A stretch of 64,000 bases of DNA from Lepus europaeus (taxonomy: Eukaryota > Chordata > Mammalia > Lagomorpha > Leporidae), in NCBI RefSeq assembly GCF_033115175.1, contig NC_084828.1:94117388-94181387 (forward strand), read 5' to 3'. Under the pieces are notes generated by a model. The model had not been told where the DNA came from and ran no database searches. It worked only from the letters and a program-made list of their open reading frames with translations. Position numbers and translations under genes: made by a program. This document shows, in pieces, positions 1 through 9,996 of the stretch (the first letter of the stretch is position 1; the number at the start of each line of letters is the position of its first letter).

Positions 1-954
1 GCAGCGCAGCGTGTGGAGGGCGCTCAGTCACCCGACCAGCGACCAGCGAGCCCACTCAGTTTGTTCCCCGCATGGCTCCTGGGGTGAGCTTCCAGTCCCG
101 CCTCACCAAGACTGGGGGCGGGGTAAAACCTGTGCGTGGTGTGACGGCGGGTGAAGGCCTTGTCCTGAGCACGATCCCTTCCTCTGTCACCGTCCTGTCT
201 ACACGGTGTGCACAGCCAGGCACCTGCGGCTGCAGCCAGGCAACGCTACGGAACACTGCAGACCCAGTTCTGCCCTTTAGAGAGAATGCCCCCTCCCCCC
301 CCCCCCCCCCCCGCCTCCGGGGTCCTGGGGCCCCCTTTCTCTGGTGGGGGGAGGGGAGAAACGAGGGACCGGGAAGAAGAAAGGAGGCGATGTTGGCTGC
401 TCCCTGGGAAGAGCAGCGCTTGGTTTCCGTGTGCAGACCCGCTCCTGGCCGTCCTCTGTGCGCCGGCTGCTGTGTCCTGGTTTGCCTCGCCAGCCCCTCT
501 CTTCCCGTTCCCAGCTGGGTGCGGCTCTGTCCTGAGCCCTTTTCTCTGCACCCTCTCCGGAGATACCACCCATCTCTGCGGCTTGAGTGGCCATTCCCTG
601 GCTCCCGCGGCCCAGATCCCCCTCTTCCTCTAAACTCTGGCTGCCTCCAGAACACCTCAAACATCACAGCCCTACCCAGAATTCGTCTCTTCCCTCGCAC
701 TCCCCATCCTGGCTTTCACTGTATCAACAATTGCAGCTACTTTGCTGCCAGCCGCCTAAGCCCTGCTCTTCCCTATTGCTCCATCCACCCAGGACCTCCA
801 GCGTCGACACCCATTCAGGAGGCAGGTAGAGCAGCTGTGCAACCCCAGGGCCTTTCCTGCTTCCTGTTATCCAGGCGCCATCAGCGGTCAGCTTCCCAAC
901 AGGTCTTTCTGCTTTCTGGTTACCCTCCTCCAGGCTGCCGCATGGAGCTGGATT
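1..954. other. GC-rich unique sequence at window start
   Basis: No interspersed repeat is recognised. The stretch is GC-rich and has an uninterrupted run of 18 C at 295-312. Long open frames on both strands (72-1016 plus, 56-700 minus) are low-complexity and overlap each other, as expected from GC-rich DNA, and match no protein I know. By human synteny (GLUL beside TEDDM1, same strand) this could be the promoter side of GLUL, but no GLUL coding sequence is visible. Confidence 0.5.
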
Positions 955-955
955 C

Positions 956-989
<34 letters not shown>
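956..989. repeat. (TA)n microsatellite
   Basis: An almost pure TA run with one C interruption. It directly abuts the A/T-rich tail of the neighbouring CSINE and probably grew from that tail. Confidence 0.9.
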
Positions 990-1051
990 GATTTATTTAT
1001 TTATTTAGTTAGTTAGTTATTTGAAAGGCAGAGTTACAGAGAGGCAGAGGC

Positions 1052-1085
<34 letters not shown>

Positions 1086-1275
1086 TTTCCAGCTGTTAGT
1101 TCACTCCCCAGATGGCTGCAACAGCCTCCAGCTGATCTGAAGCCAGGAGCCAGGAGCTTCTTCCGGGTCTCCCATGTGGGTGCTGGGGCCCAAGGACTCG
1201 GGCCATCTTCCATTGCTTTCCCAGGCCATAGCAGAGAGCTGGATTGGAAGTGGAGCAGCTGGGACTCAAACAGGG
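990..1275 (-). mobile_element. CSINE, minus strand, head missing
   Basis: Reads as the reverse complement of a CSINE: ATTTATTT tail, GGCAGAGTTACAGAG, (GA)n, then the conserved body. It stops after GGGACTCAAAC, so the tRNA-like 5' head is missing. Confidence 0.85.
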
Positions 1276-1659
1276 AGCTGTTTTCCAAAGTGGTTATTTG
1301 AGCCTCACTTCCGGATGAATGCCAGTTCCTTAAAGTGGTCCAGGAGGACACTGACCCCTGTGTGCTCTCCTGCCTTCAATGGCCCATCACTCCCAGCTCA
1401 AACACCAAGGGCCAATTAACTTTCGCTCACTTCCTCAAAAGTCCATGCTGCCTCCAGCCAGGGATTTTCCCATGGCCCCTTCCCTCTCACCCAAATACTT
1501 CTCCATCCTTCTTTCCCCTGGTACTCATTCTTCAGCTTCCTGTGGGGACATCACTATTCCAGGAAGCTCTCACAATCTCCAAGCCTGGCTTAGCTGCATC
1601 TCATCACAGATCTTGACAGAGTGTACTTAGATTACTGCTTATTGGGTCGATCTTTCTCC
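1276..1659. other. unique sequence, nothing recognised
   Basis: Short overlapping open frames only; no repeat or gene is recognised. Confidence 0.4.
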
Positions 1660-1795
1660 TCCCACTGAACAGAGTCAGCTTGAAGGCAGGGACCCAGGCA
1701 TCTAAGACAGTTCGTCATTCTCAGGGCCTAGCATGGAGTCTCATTATATAATAGGTGCTGAGCAACTACTTAGGCGAACAAATGAAAGAACTGCT
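1660..1795 (+). mobile_element. L2-like LINE 3' end
   Basis: Resembles the L2 3' end: a GAAGGCAGGGACCCAGGC stretch, then a GGGCCTAGCATGGAG block, ATAGGTGCTGAGCAA and a final AACAAATGAAAGAA. It is old and diverged. Confidence 0.6.
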
Positions 1796-2324
1796 AGAAG
1801 CAAATGAAGGTCCACGCCAGGAGACCAGGCTAAGGCTGTTCACTCAGAGCTTGCTATAGCAAGGGAGTTTGCCTTTTGGCAGGGATCCAAAGGCAAGCAG
1901 AGGAGTGGAAAAGCTTTTAGTGGGAAAAGGAGAGGTTTCAGGTGTGTTACAGGCATGGGGAAGCTGTCGACCGGCTAGCTAAAGGGAACATCCCAGTAGC
2001 AAGTGCGGGTGTTTGGCTCCCACTGATGGAAGTGGGGCAAAAAGCTGGAAGTGGGGCAAGAAATAAGGAGCCTGTTAGTTGTCAATCAAGTCCTCATCAT
2101 TTTGAGCCAATTGTTGCAGGAGTCATTGTTTGGCTCCCTGAACTGATTGCTAGAAACAGTGAACTGATTTTCTACAAGTCTACACTCTGTGTATCTACAA
2201 GTTCCAGGCACCAATCAGGCTTCCTGGGCTGGTTACTGTAGGTACTGAATGGGTTTCCTGGGCTGCTTGTGGCAGGTTGTAGGCCAGGGTTCTATTTTTA
2301 TATAGGATTTGGTCATCATTTATT
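1796..2324. other. unique sequence, nothing recognised
   Basis: There is a small local duplication of GTGGGGCAA-type sequence at about 2032-2060. No gene is recognised; the open frame 1942-2241 has no family features. Confidence 0.4.
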
Positions 2325-2445
2325 TGTGTATTCAGTCTCTCAATATTTATTGAGCATTTACTGTACACCTTACTCTGTATTAAGCTTTATATATGTAGTA
2401 TCTCATTTATTCTCCCACAATATCTCTATGGGGTAGACAAAGCCA
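2325..2445 (-). mobile_element. MIR-like SINE core
   Basis: Antisense MIR signature: TATTTATTGAGCATTTACTG, later TCTCATTTATTCTCCCACAA and CTATGGGGTAGAC. This is an ancient mammal-wide repeat. Confidence 0.65.
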
Positions 2446-2850
2446 TCCCGTACGCCTGGCCGTTCCCTTCTCTGAGGCTCGTGCCGTACACATTTCCTGT
2501 CTCTGGCCCTCTGCGGTGCTTGTGGTTACCCTGAGAGCTCCCTGAGGCCCGGGCTCTGGGGCTCCTCCGGCCGCAGCTTGCTGTCTTGGTGCCGTATCCT
2601 TGTGCTCTCTGTTTCTTCCCACACTGCTAACCTCCCAGTTCTAGATTTCCCCATCTTCAGTGTCCTTCACCTCCAAACTTCTTGACTCACTCCCTCTTAG
2701 TCATCAGCCTATCCTGGCTTGTCATCACCAGCAAAGGTCTCACCTTTAAAATATAAACCCTGTCATCCACTCTGCTATTAAAATAACTTCACATTCACTT
2801 CTCTCTCTCAGGTAGTACTTAATTTTGGATGAAGGCATTAGGTAGATTTC
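2446..2850. other. unique sequence, nothing recognised
   Basis: Pyrimidine-rich DNA without a recognisable repeat or coding frame. Confidence 0.4.
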
Positions 2851-2864
2851 AAAATACTTTTCAG

Positions 2865-3171
2865 GGGCCAGCACCGTGGCTCACTTGGTTAATCCTCCGT
2901 CTGCGGTGCCTGCATCCCATATAGGTGCCGAGTTCTAGTCCTGGTTGCTCCTCTTCCAGTCCAGCTCTCTGCTGTGGCCCCGGAAGGCAGTGGAGGATGG
3001 CCCAAGTGCTTGGGCCCCTGCACCTGAATGGGAGACCAGAAGGAAACACCTGGCTCCTGACTTCGGATCGGCGTAGCTCCGGCCGTAGCGGCCATTTGGG
3101 GGGTGAATCAATGGAAGGAAGACCTTTCTATGTCTCTCTCTCACTGTCTAACTCTATCTGTCAAATAAAAA
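2865..3171 (+). mobile_element. CSINE, plus strand, with 14-bp TSD
   Basis: A full CSINE of the CTTGGTTAATCCTCC-headed subgroup. The TSD AAAATACTTTTCAG is perfect at 2851-2864 and 3172-3185, so the insertion is fairly recent. Confidence 0.95.
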
Positions 3172-3329
3172 AAAATACTTTTCAGGACTTCCTAAGATGT
3201 CTAAAATGTGTAATGTTCATAACCATATTAAAATCCTCTAAATATTATTTTTAATCTTTGAAAATACTCTTTCCTCCACTAGAGAGAACCCAAAGGGAAA
3301 AGTCCAAATGATGAAATTTCTTTACAATG

Positions 3330-3632
3330 AAGTGCCTGGTTAAGCTGATACCTGCAATGCCAGTATCCCATATGAGTGCGAGTTTGAGTCTCGGCTGCCC
3401 CTGTTCCAATCCAGCTCCCTACTAATGTTCCTGGGAAAGCAGCAGAAGGTGGTTTAGGTATTTGGGCCCCTACCACCCACATGGGAGACATGGATGGAGT
3501 TCTAGGCTCCTAGCTTTGGCTTGGACCAGCCCTAGACGTTGTGACTGTTTGGGGAGTAAGCCAGTGGATGGAAGATATCTCTTTCCCTCTCTGTCTCTCT
3601 CTGTAATTATGCCTATCAAATAAAATAAAAGG
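3330..3632 (+). mobile_element. CSINE, plus strand, older copy
   Basis: Diverged CSINE: GTGCCTGGTTAAGC head, GCCAGTATCCCATATG, the CTGGCTCC-type body and a final ATCAAATAAAATAAAA tail. Confidence 0.85.
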
Positions 3633-4102
3633 GAGCTCTTGCTATTTGGAAGGTCTCCAAAAATCATGGCAAACGCAATTGATATAAACCATGTCTGACT
3701 GGCCCATGTTCCAATATGCAGGATATGATGGGTCATTTTATGCTAGCTTGGATACACCATGGCACCTGGCTGTTCGGTCACACGTCAGCCTAGATGTTGC
3801 TGTGAAGGGATTTGGAAGATCTGATTAATATTTAAATCAGTAGACTTTGAGGGAGCAGACTGCCCTCTAAAATCCAATAAAGATCTTAGAGGTGAAGAAT
3901 GGGGTTCCTGAGAAAGAAGGAATTCTGCCTCCAAGAAGACCCTGGACGCAACACTGGCACACCAACATTTTTCTGGGTCACTGGCCTGCTCCGCAGATTA
4001 TGGATTTGCCAGCGCTCACAATCTCACAAGCCAGTTTTGTAACATCTCACTGTCTGTCTGTCTATCTATCTACCTATCTCAACTTCTGTCATCAATATAT
4101 CT

Positions 4103-4166
4103 TTTTTAAAAGAATTATTTTATTTTTATTTATTTGAAAGACAGAATTATAGAGAGAGGTAGAGAC

Positions 4167-4207
<41 letters not shown>

Positions 4208-4465
4208 TCTTCTATCCGTTGATTCACTCCCCAGATGGCTACGATGGCTGGAGCTCGCTGATCTGAAGCCAGGAGCCAGGAGCTTCTTCTAGGTCTCCCT
4301 TGTGGGAGCAGGGGCCCAAGGATCTGGGCCATCCTCCACTACTATCTCAGGCCATAGCAGAGAGCTGGATCAGAAATGGAACAACTGGGACTTGAACTGG
4401 TGCCCATATGGGATGCCGGCACTTCAGGCCAGGGCTTTAACCCGCTGTATCACAGTGCCGGCCCC
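4103..4465 (-). mobile_element. CSINE, minus strand, inside the LTR
   Basis: Complete antisense CSINE from its A-rich tail (left) to GTGCCGGCCCC (right). The short direct repeat TATATCT on both sides is a likely TSD. Confidence 0.93.
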
Positions 4466-4466
4466 T

Positions 4467-4620
4467 ATATCTATCTTTATAAACCGACTATCATCTATCT
4501 ACCTCTTTATTATCTCTCTCTATATCTATTATCTATCATTTACCAATCTATCTATTATCTATCTATCTCTCTATCATCTATCTCTCTCTCTGCTCTCTCT
4601 GTCTTCTATCTATCCACATC
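4467..4620. repeat. TCTA/TCTC-rich microsatellite
   Basis: Imperfect TATC and TCTC repeats, grown from the pyrimidine/TA-rich end of the surrounding LTR. A related tract lies left of the CSINE at 4040-4080. Confidence 0.8.
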
Positions 4621-4660
4621 CTATTGGTTCTGCCTCTCTGGAGAAGCCTACACTGTGGAC

Positions 4661-5619
4661 ATGAGCCAGATGTGCAGGAAGTTCTCACAGAGCTCAAGAG
4701 AAGACAAACAGGACCAACCTCTGCCAATCACTTTTCCTGCCCTGCACCACCCCCACCAAGCCTCTAAGTCCCCTTTCTCAAACCAGGCCTAGGATCTGTA
4801 CTGCTCATTCCCGTTTGTCTCTAGCCTTCCAATCAGTGTGTGACGTCATGAACATTTTAAGCCTCTCTTTTCCAAGTTGAAGGAGGAAGAGTCTTAACAT
4901 TGGTTTCTAACAAAGAATGACCCCCCCTTCTACCAAGAGCTGGGGAGACATGTTGACCCTAAGGCATCCTGAAAATCAACTTGTGTGAAGTCTCCAGGGT
5001 TCATACAATTTGGAGCATCTCCTTTAGGAAAAAGAATCCAAGAAAAAAATAGCCTTTGCAAATGTTCAGTGACATGTGGTCCTGTGAACACCTCGCTAAG
5101 GCTCCTTCTGGGCCCCTGGACAGGACATGTAAGGTTAGGGGTTTTGAAGCTTAAGTTTTATTGGTCTCAGGGTACCAGTCTGGCTCTGCTTCTGTGCTTT
5201 TTTGGGCGGTGACAGAAAGAAGGAGGATGGCCTTTCCCTGGCTCGGGTCCTCCTCTGCCATGGGTGGGGGAGCTGGCTGGGCCTGGCCTGGTGCCGGCTG
5301 CTTGAGAAGGGTGCAGTTCTCTTCCTCTGAGATCCAGGCTGCCTCTCCTCCAGGGCCCTGGCCTGTCTTCCTTTCCCCTCCTTGCTCCCTGCTCTGATAG
5401 GACCCCCTTGTCCCAGGGCCCCAGGCTTACTTTCCAAATTCCTGTGCACTGCTTTTCCCGAGTGTGTCCAGAGGTATTCTCAAATGACCCTGTGCGGCGC
5501 ACTGATCTGGCATCCTGCAGCCCTCTCTCTGCCGCTTAGAGCTTGTCAGTCTCCATGGGGAGCATTTCTGGCGGTAACCTGGGGGTATGATGGCAGCAGC
5601 CTCATGATGCATACTTTTA
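4661..5619. other. unique sequence, nothing recognised
   Basis: Mixed-composition DNA, GC-rich at 5200-5420. No repeat or gene is recognised; open frames are short and overlap on both strands. Confidence 0.4.
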
Positions 5620-5663
5620 TTCTTTTTTAAAAATCATTTTCATCAATTTGAAAGGCAAAGGAG

Positions 5664-5702
<39 letters not shown>

Positions 5703-5938
5703 TCCATCCACTGGTTCACTCCCCAGTTGCCCACAATAGCCAGGGCTGGGCCCGGCTGAATCCGGGCACTGGAACTCCATCTGGGTCTCCAGCATGGGTG
5801 GCAGGGGCCCAAGCACTTGAGCCATCATCTGTTGCCCCCCAGGGTGCATCAGCAGGAAGCGGGATCAGAAGCAGAGGTGATATGGGATGCAGGCATCCTA
5901 AGCAGCAGCTTAACCCACTGCGCTACAAAGCCCACCCC
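5620..5938 (-). mobile_element. CSINE, minus strand
   Basis: Antisense CSINE with a long (GA)n tract (about 5665-5698), diverged body, and a head end reading AACCCACTGCGCTACAAAGC. Confidence 0.9.
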
Positions 5939-6944
5939 GACGTTTTCCTCTATGTTCCCGCTCCAATCTGCTGCCGCCATCTCCTCTGTTCTCCCTGCCT
6001 CTTCCAACCTCTAACTGATGGCTTTCTCCATCCCGCTGAAGCTGACTCATGCTATTAGAAGCAATGAATTTCTAATCGTGCCCAGGCATAAATCATTTTT
6101 AAATTGTTTGCTGTCATCTACTCCATTAACATAGAAATTTACTGCTCATTCTGGCTGGAACACGATGGGCTGAACGTTGCTGCAAACGCCAGGGGCTGAC
6201 GTTTTCGGGTTCTGTCTCAGCTCTGAGTCCCGGCATCTGCAGAACCACGGAGCTCCCTGACAGCCCCCTCTTCGCCCCAGCTTCACGGCAGGTCTTTGCC
6301 CTCTGCTCTCATCAACTGCGATTTGAGCCTTTCCTTGGGTTTTGTCCAGATCACTCCCACAAGGCATACGCAGGCGTTACCGAGACGGTTGGAACAGTGG
6401 AGTTGTTTCGTACCAAAGCACACAACAATCAGCACTTGTCCTGAAACCATGCTCATTTCTGTCATGACATGTGGGCAGCTCCGGGCCTCCTTGCTCCCCA
6501 GCCTGGAGACTCCGCTACAATGCCCGACTCCCAGCCTCCAGCCCTAACCTCGGCATCAGAAGGAGCTTCACTCAGGTTAGGTTGAAAAACAAAACCACAG
6601 CTCACCCGGTCCTCATCCTCAGCGCTAAGGGTAAATACAAAGCTGGGCAGGAATGCAGACAGCAAGAACCTGCCCATTGTGCCAGACCAGATTCCCTCCT
6701 CATGTTGAAATGCTGCCATCGCAGGCACACCCAGCACACGCTGAACCGCCGGCAGACAACAGACGCCACCTCGCCAAGTCCCCACCAGCCTCGAATTCCT
6801 CCTGTCTCTCTCTTCCCTTGGATCCCAAAAGCCGCCTGAGAGAAGCGCTGAGTTGCTCTCCCATCTCACATGTGCCCGGCTGGGGATCACACCGAGTAAA
6901 CAGAAAAGACACAGACCTGGATATCACCGAAGGTTGGACCAGCA
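5939..6944. other. unique sequence downstream of TEDDM1
   Basis: The space past the 3' end of TEDDM1. No repeat is recognised. Open frames up to 142 codons overlap on both strands and look like no known protein. Confidence 0.4.
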
Positions 6945-6965
6945 GTCACCCCAGGAGCTGGAAGC

Positions 6966-6971
6966 TTTATT
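6966..6971 (-). promoter_or_regulatory. AATAAA polyadenylation signal of TEDDM1
   Basis: TTTATT on the plus strand is AATAAA on the minus strand, 124 nt beyond the TEDDM1 stop codon. Cleavage would be expected near 6945-6955. A canonical signal this close supports a real transcription unit with a short 3' UTR. Confidence 0.75.
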
Positions 6972-7094
6972 TGGGAACAATGAAGAGGGTTCCCAGGATG
7001 GAAACCACACTGTGGATTCCAGACATTTCCATGCTGTGCAGGAGGTAGAGCAGCCTTGAAACCGCTCACAGCAGGCATAGCACAGAGTCTGCAC

Positions 7095-7964
7095 CTAAAT
7101 GCCTCCGGCCTCTGTCTCGAGCTTCTCCAGTTCTTCGCCTCTGGAGTCTGTGGGGCACAGCTTGTAGCCAGTACCAGCGGCCTCTGTCCAGGAGGAGAAG
7201 CGATGGTGCCAGAGACTGCAGAGGCCATAGGTAGCGGCCAGTATGGCGACCCCCAAGGCCAGGTGCCAGCAGAAAAAGATGCCGAGGAAGGCGATGTCAG
7301 TGGGGTTGTCTGCCCGCCAGGGTTGTCCAGAGGGGGGCACGTACAGCAGCACACTGAGCTGTAGCAACCAGCTGCTGAGCACGAGCCCCATCCAGGTCTT
7401 GAGCACCCAGAGCTGAGGCTGGTCAGGGACCCAGACCTCAATGCTGAGCACCAGGGCGACCAGAAGGACGGGCACTATGAACAGGACGTGCACCCGGATC
7501 TCCAGGGTACTCTTGTTCTCCAGGTGGTTAGCCATCAGCAGCGCCAGCACGTAGAAGGCCAAGGCCTCGGCTGCTCGCTCTAGCTTCACCCGCTGCCGCT
7601 CCCGACTCGACTGGCTCACGAGATCCACCACGCCACTGAGCATGAAGAACCCGTACATGGTGGTGTGGTGCCAGTTGTCCTTGAACATGAATGACCGTTG
7701 TGGGTCTTTCCAGTCGATTATCACCAGCCGGTTTACTCCTAGGGGGAAGAACCACTCGGTTAAGATGCCTATCAGCGCCACGCTCACCTTCACCGCTCCT
7801 TCCACTGGCACCAGCTGCCACCGCCCTCGCTTCTCTCTTCGGGACAGAGGTGGCTTGAGGACCTTCTGTTTCCGCAGCAGGGCCAGAGACACCAGCACTG
7901 AATAATAGAGTGAGTACAAGAGGAAGAACATTGCCGGCATCAGGTGTCCTAGGAAGGTGCCCAT
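7095..7964 (-). CDS. TEDDM1: TEDDM1-like TMEM45-family multipass membrane protein
   Basis: An intact, intronless 289-residue ORF. It belongs to the TMEM45/DUF716 family: the N-terminus MGTFLGHLMP matches the family's MxxFxGHxxPG start, NWHHTTMYGFFMLSGVVDLV (98-117) matches the WQHSTMYLFFAVSGIVDML block of TMEM45B, and FCWHLALGVAILAATY (231-246) matches its FCWHY region. Seven hydrophobic segments lie at about 8-30, 54-75, 99-118, 131-148, 156-178, 188-209 and 221-250, ending in a charged tail. The human homologue TEDDM1 (transmembrane epididymal protein 1) is also encoded by one exon; its biochemical role is not established. The start was chosen because the Met at 7964 has a strong Kozak context (GGAGCCATGG) and the family N-terminus. 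An in-frame 64-codon extension upstream encodes a Cys/Val run from a (CA)n repeat and is rejected. It could be another Teddm paralogue, since mouse has several. Confidence 0.85.
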   Translation of the reverse strand: MGTFLGHLMPAMFFLLYSLYYSVLVSLALLRKQKVLKPPLSRREKRGRWQLVPVEGAVKVSVALIGILTEWFFPLGVNRLVIIDWKDPQRSFMFKDNWHHTTMYGFFMLSGVVDLVSQSSRERQRVKLERAAEALAFYVLALLMANHLENKSTLEIRVHVLFIVPVLLVALVLSIEVWVPDQPQLWVLKTWMGLVLSSWLLQLSVLLYVPPSGQPWRADNPTDIAFLGIFFCWHLALGVAILAATYGLCSLWHHRFSSWTEAAGTGYKLCPTDSRGEELEKLETEAGGI

Positions 7965-8348
7965 GGCTCCGGCGTGTACGTCGGGACCAACAGGGCAAGT
8001 GCTGGCGGATGAGCAGCCAACGAGGTTGTCTGTAGAAGCAGGTGCTGGCCGAGTCCTGCAGAGATTCCCCTGCGTAGCCCCGCCTCTGCTGCCCCCACAC
8101 ATACACACACACACACACAGGCACGATGACAGCCTCACTGAGGACTCCAGGGCCACGCCCCAGGGTGGGAAGCTCTGGGAGGCCTCTGAGTCATCTCACT
8201 TCAGCCTGCTGCGCAGGGGAGTTCTGCACCTGCAGAGAGAGGGCAGAGAAAGAGAAAGGGCTCCAGCAAAGCAGGCTGGCGGAGCGGCTCTCTCACATCC
8301 ACTCCCCTGGTGCCAGAACACTGGGTATATTTCTCTCACTGAATTCCT
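7965..8348. other. 5' flank of TEDDM1 with (CA)n tract
   Basis: The presumed 5' UTR and promoter side of TEDDM1. It holds a (CA)n microsatellite at 8095-8119. No TATA box or CpG island is obvious, and an upstream non-coding exon cannot be excluded. Confidence 0.5.
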
Positions 8349-8600
8349 AGGCGCAGTGGCCTAGTAGATAAAGACCCCACCAGCGACCTTGGCATCCCCA
8401 TGTACACACCGGTTTGAGTCCCGGCTGCTCCACTTCGGGTCCAGCTCCTCGTTAACGAGCCTGGGAAAGCAGCAGAACATGGCCCAAGACCCGATGAAGC
8501 TCCTGGCTCCTCCATCTGGGGAGTGAACCGGTGGGTGGAAGATATCTCTGTCTCTCTCTCTTTCTGTACCTGTGCCTTTCAAAATAAATAAAGGAAAGAA
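8349..8600 (+). mobile_element. CSINE, plus strand, shortened
   Basis: CSINE from AGGCGCAGTGGCC through GGTTTGAGTCCCGGCTGC (B-box region) to the tail TTTCAAAATAAATAAAGG. The body is shorter than in other copies. Confidence 0.88.
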
Positions 8601-8785
8601 AGTCCTTAACAGCCCCATCAGGGAGTGATAGTTAAACAGGTCTCAGGGGGCAGATGGGACATGCACGGGGGACGCACCTAGCGGCTGGCACAGGGGAGCC
8701 AGGGCAGGCACCCTTTACCAAGTCCAGAGTCAGTTTGTTCATGGAGAAAGGATTGGATTTCAGTGAACACTTGCCAAGTCCTATG

Positions 8786-8925
8786 AGAATGGGCAAGGCA
8801 CTTGGTCTTCTTGAGCCTCAGTTTCCTGATGTGTAGAATGGGAATAATAATTTCTTGGGAAGAGTAGACGGATAATGTATGGAAAGCAAATACTGATACA
8901 CAGTAATACTCAAAAATGGCAGAGA
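8786..8925 (+). mobile_element. MIR SINE
   Basis: Matches the MIR middle: GGGCAAGGCACTTGGTC, then GAGCCTCAGTTTCCTGAT, GTGTAGAATGGGAATAATAA and a degraded 3' part. Ancient mammalian SINE. Confidence 0.8.
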
Positions 8926-9140
8926 TGATTAACTTCACCATTGTTCTTGTTAGCATTCTGTGTTGAATTCCCACGATCCTAAAATTATTCAGTGCTTCTA
9001 TAAATGACATCAAAGCAAGAATCATAAAGAAAAATAGTGAGCTACTTAATCATATTTAGAAATTCTAAAGTATTTATTAAATAAAATTAAACATTATTTT
9101 TAATTGATTTATGCATGCATTAAAGTTAGTTTAAAAACAA

Positions 9141-9412
9141 TTTTTTATGTTTTATTTTCATTTTATTTGAAAGGCAGAGAGAGGTAGAGATAGAGGTAGA
9201 GCTTTCATCCACTGGTTTGCACTCCAAATGGCCACACAGCTGGACCCATGTCAGGCCGGTGCTGGGAGCCAGAAACTCAATGCAGCGCCGGCCAGAAGCT
9301 CAATCTAGGTCTCCCATGTGGGTGGCAGGGACCCTTTGAGCCACCACCTGCCACCTCTCAGGTGCACACTGGCATGAAGCTGGATCCAAAGAGGAGGTGG
9401 AACTAGATATTG
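9141..9412 (-). mobile_element. CSINE, minus strand, old copy
   Basis: Antisense: TTTTATTTGAAAGGCAGAG, a short GA/TAGAG tract, CATCCACTGGTTTGCACTCC, then a diverged body. A local duplication of AGCCAGAAACTCAATG/GCCAGAAGCTCAATC lies near 9265-9305. Confidence 0.8.
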
Positions 9413-9424
9413 GGCACTCCATAT

Positions 9425-9690
9425 GAAATTGGGCATTCCAAGGGAATAAAACAAATTTCAGAAGAATAATAAACTAGAAAATTGTACACCCTGTGTAATA
9501 AAGTGTTAGTCTCCTTACAATGTGGAGAGTCCTTACAAATAAAAAAAGTTAAAAACAAACACCTCAGTAGAAAAATGGGCAAAGGACATAAAGTAGCTCT
9601 TTGCACCAAGAAAAACAAGAAATACCTAACAAATACGAAACTCAAGGTATCACATTTCAGTGGTAAAGGAAGGACTAATCACAGTATCAG
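9425..9690 (+). mobile_element. L1 fragment (ORF2 3' part)
   Basis: A-rich sense-strand L1 text such as GAAAAATGGGCAAAGGACAT and AAGAAAAACAAGAAATACC. Short and diverged. Confidence 0.65.
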
Positions 9691-9693
9691 TAC

Positions 9694-9841
9694 GACATGG
9701 ACTGAGTGCTTGTGTTTCCCCCAAATCCGTGTGTTGAAGCTCTAACACCCAATGTGATGGTATTTGGAGTTGGGGACTTTGGGAAACTTTGGATTCGGAT
9801 GAGGTCATGAGGTTGGGACTCTCATGAGGTGATCAGTGCTC

Positions 9842-9877
<36 letters not shown>

Positions 9878-9996
9878 TCTACAAACAGGCACTGAGGAAA
9901 GGCCATGGCCAGCCCCTTTGGAACTGCGAGCAAGGAGCCCCTGTTGTCCACGCCACCTGTCTAAGGCATTTTGACACACCGACCGGTGTGGAAGAA
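9694..9996 (+). mobile_element. MaLR-type (MLT1-like) solo LTR
   Basis: Opens GGACTGAGTGCTTGTGTTTC and CCCAATGTGATGGTATTTGG, as in MLT1/MST LTRs, and closes with an altered GAACTGCGAGCAAGG...CACCTGTCTAAGG...ATTTTGACACA, the counterpart of the usual 3' end. A (GA)n run has grown inside at 9845-9873. No internal region; old fossil. Confidence 0.75.

Larger units (their letters stand above)
3723..4660 (+). mobile_element. MaLR/ERVL-type solo LTR, split by a CSINE
   Basis: The left part follows the GATGGTTAATTTTATG-class LTR consensus (GATGGGTCATTTTATGC, then TTTAAATCAGTAGACTTTGAG and CAGACTGCCCTCTAAA). The right part ends CCTATTGGTTCTGCCTCTCTGG. The CSINE at 4103-4465 sits inside it. It is an old fossil with no internal sequence; the subfamily name is uncertain. 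Confidence 0.75.

Noticed and set aside
13-30. GTGGAGGGCGCTC as a third CTCF-like site
   Set aside because: Too many mismatches to the core in its 5' half.
72-1016. 314-codon open frame at the window start
   Set aside because: Low complexity, overlaps frames on the other strand, ends in a (TA)n-encoded Tyr/Ile run; no protein family features.
8095-8119. (CA)n tract as a regulatory element of TEDDM1
   Set aside because: An ordinary microsatellite; nothing in the sequence shows a regulatory role.
7965-8156. 64-codon N-terminal extension of the TEDDM1 frame
   Set aside because: It encodes a Cys/Val run from a (CA)n microsatellite and is absent from the family; the downstream Met has the strong Kozak context and the family N-terminus.
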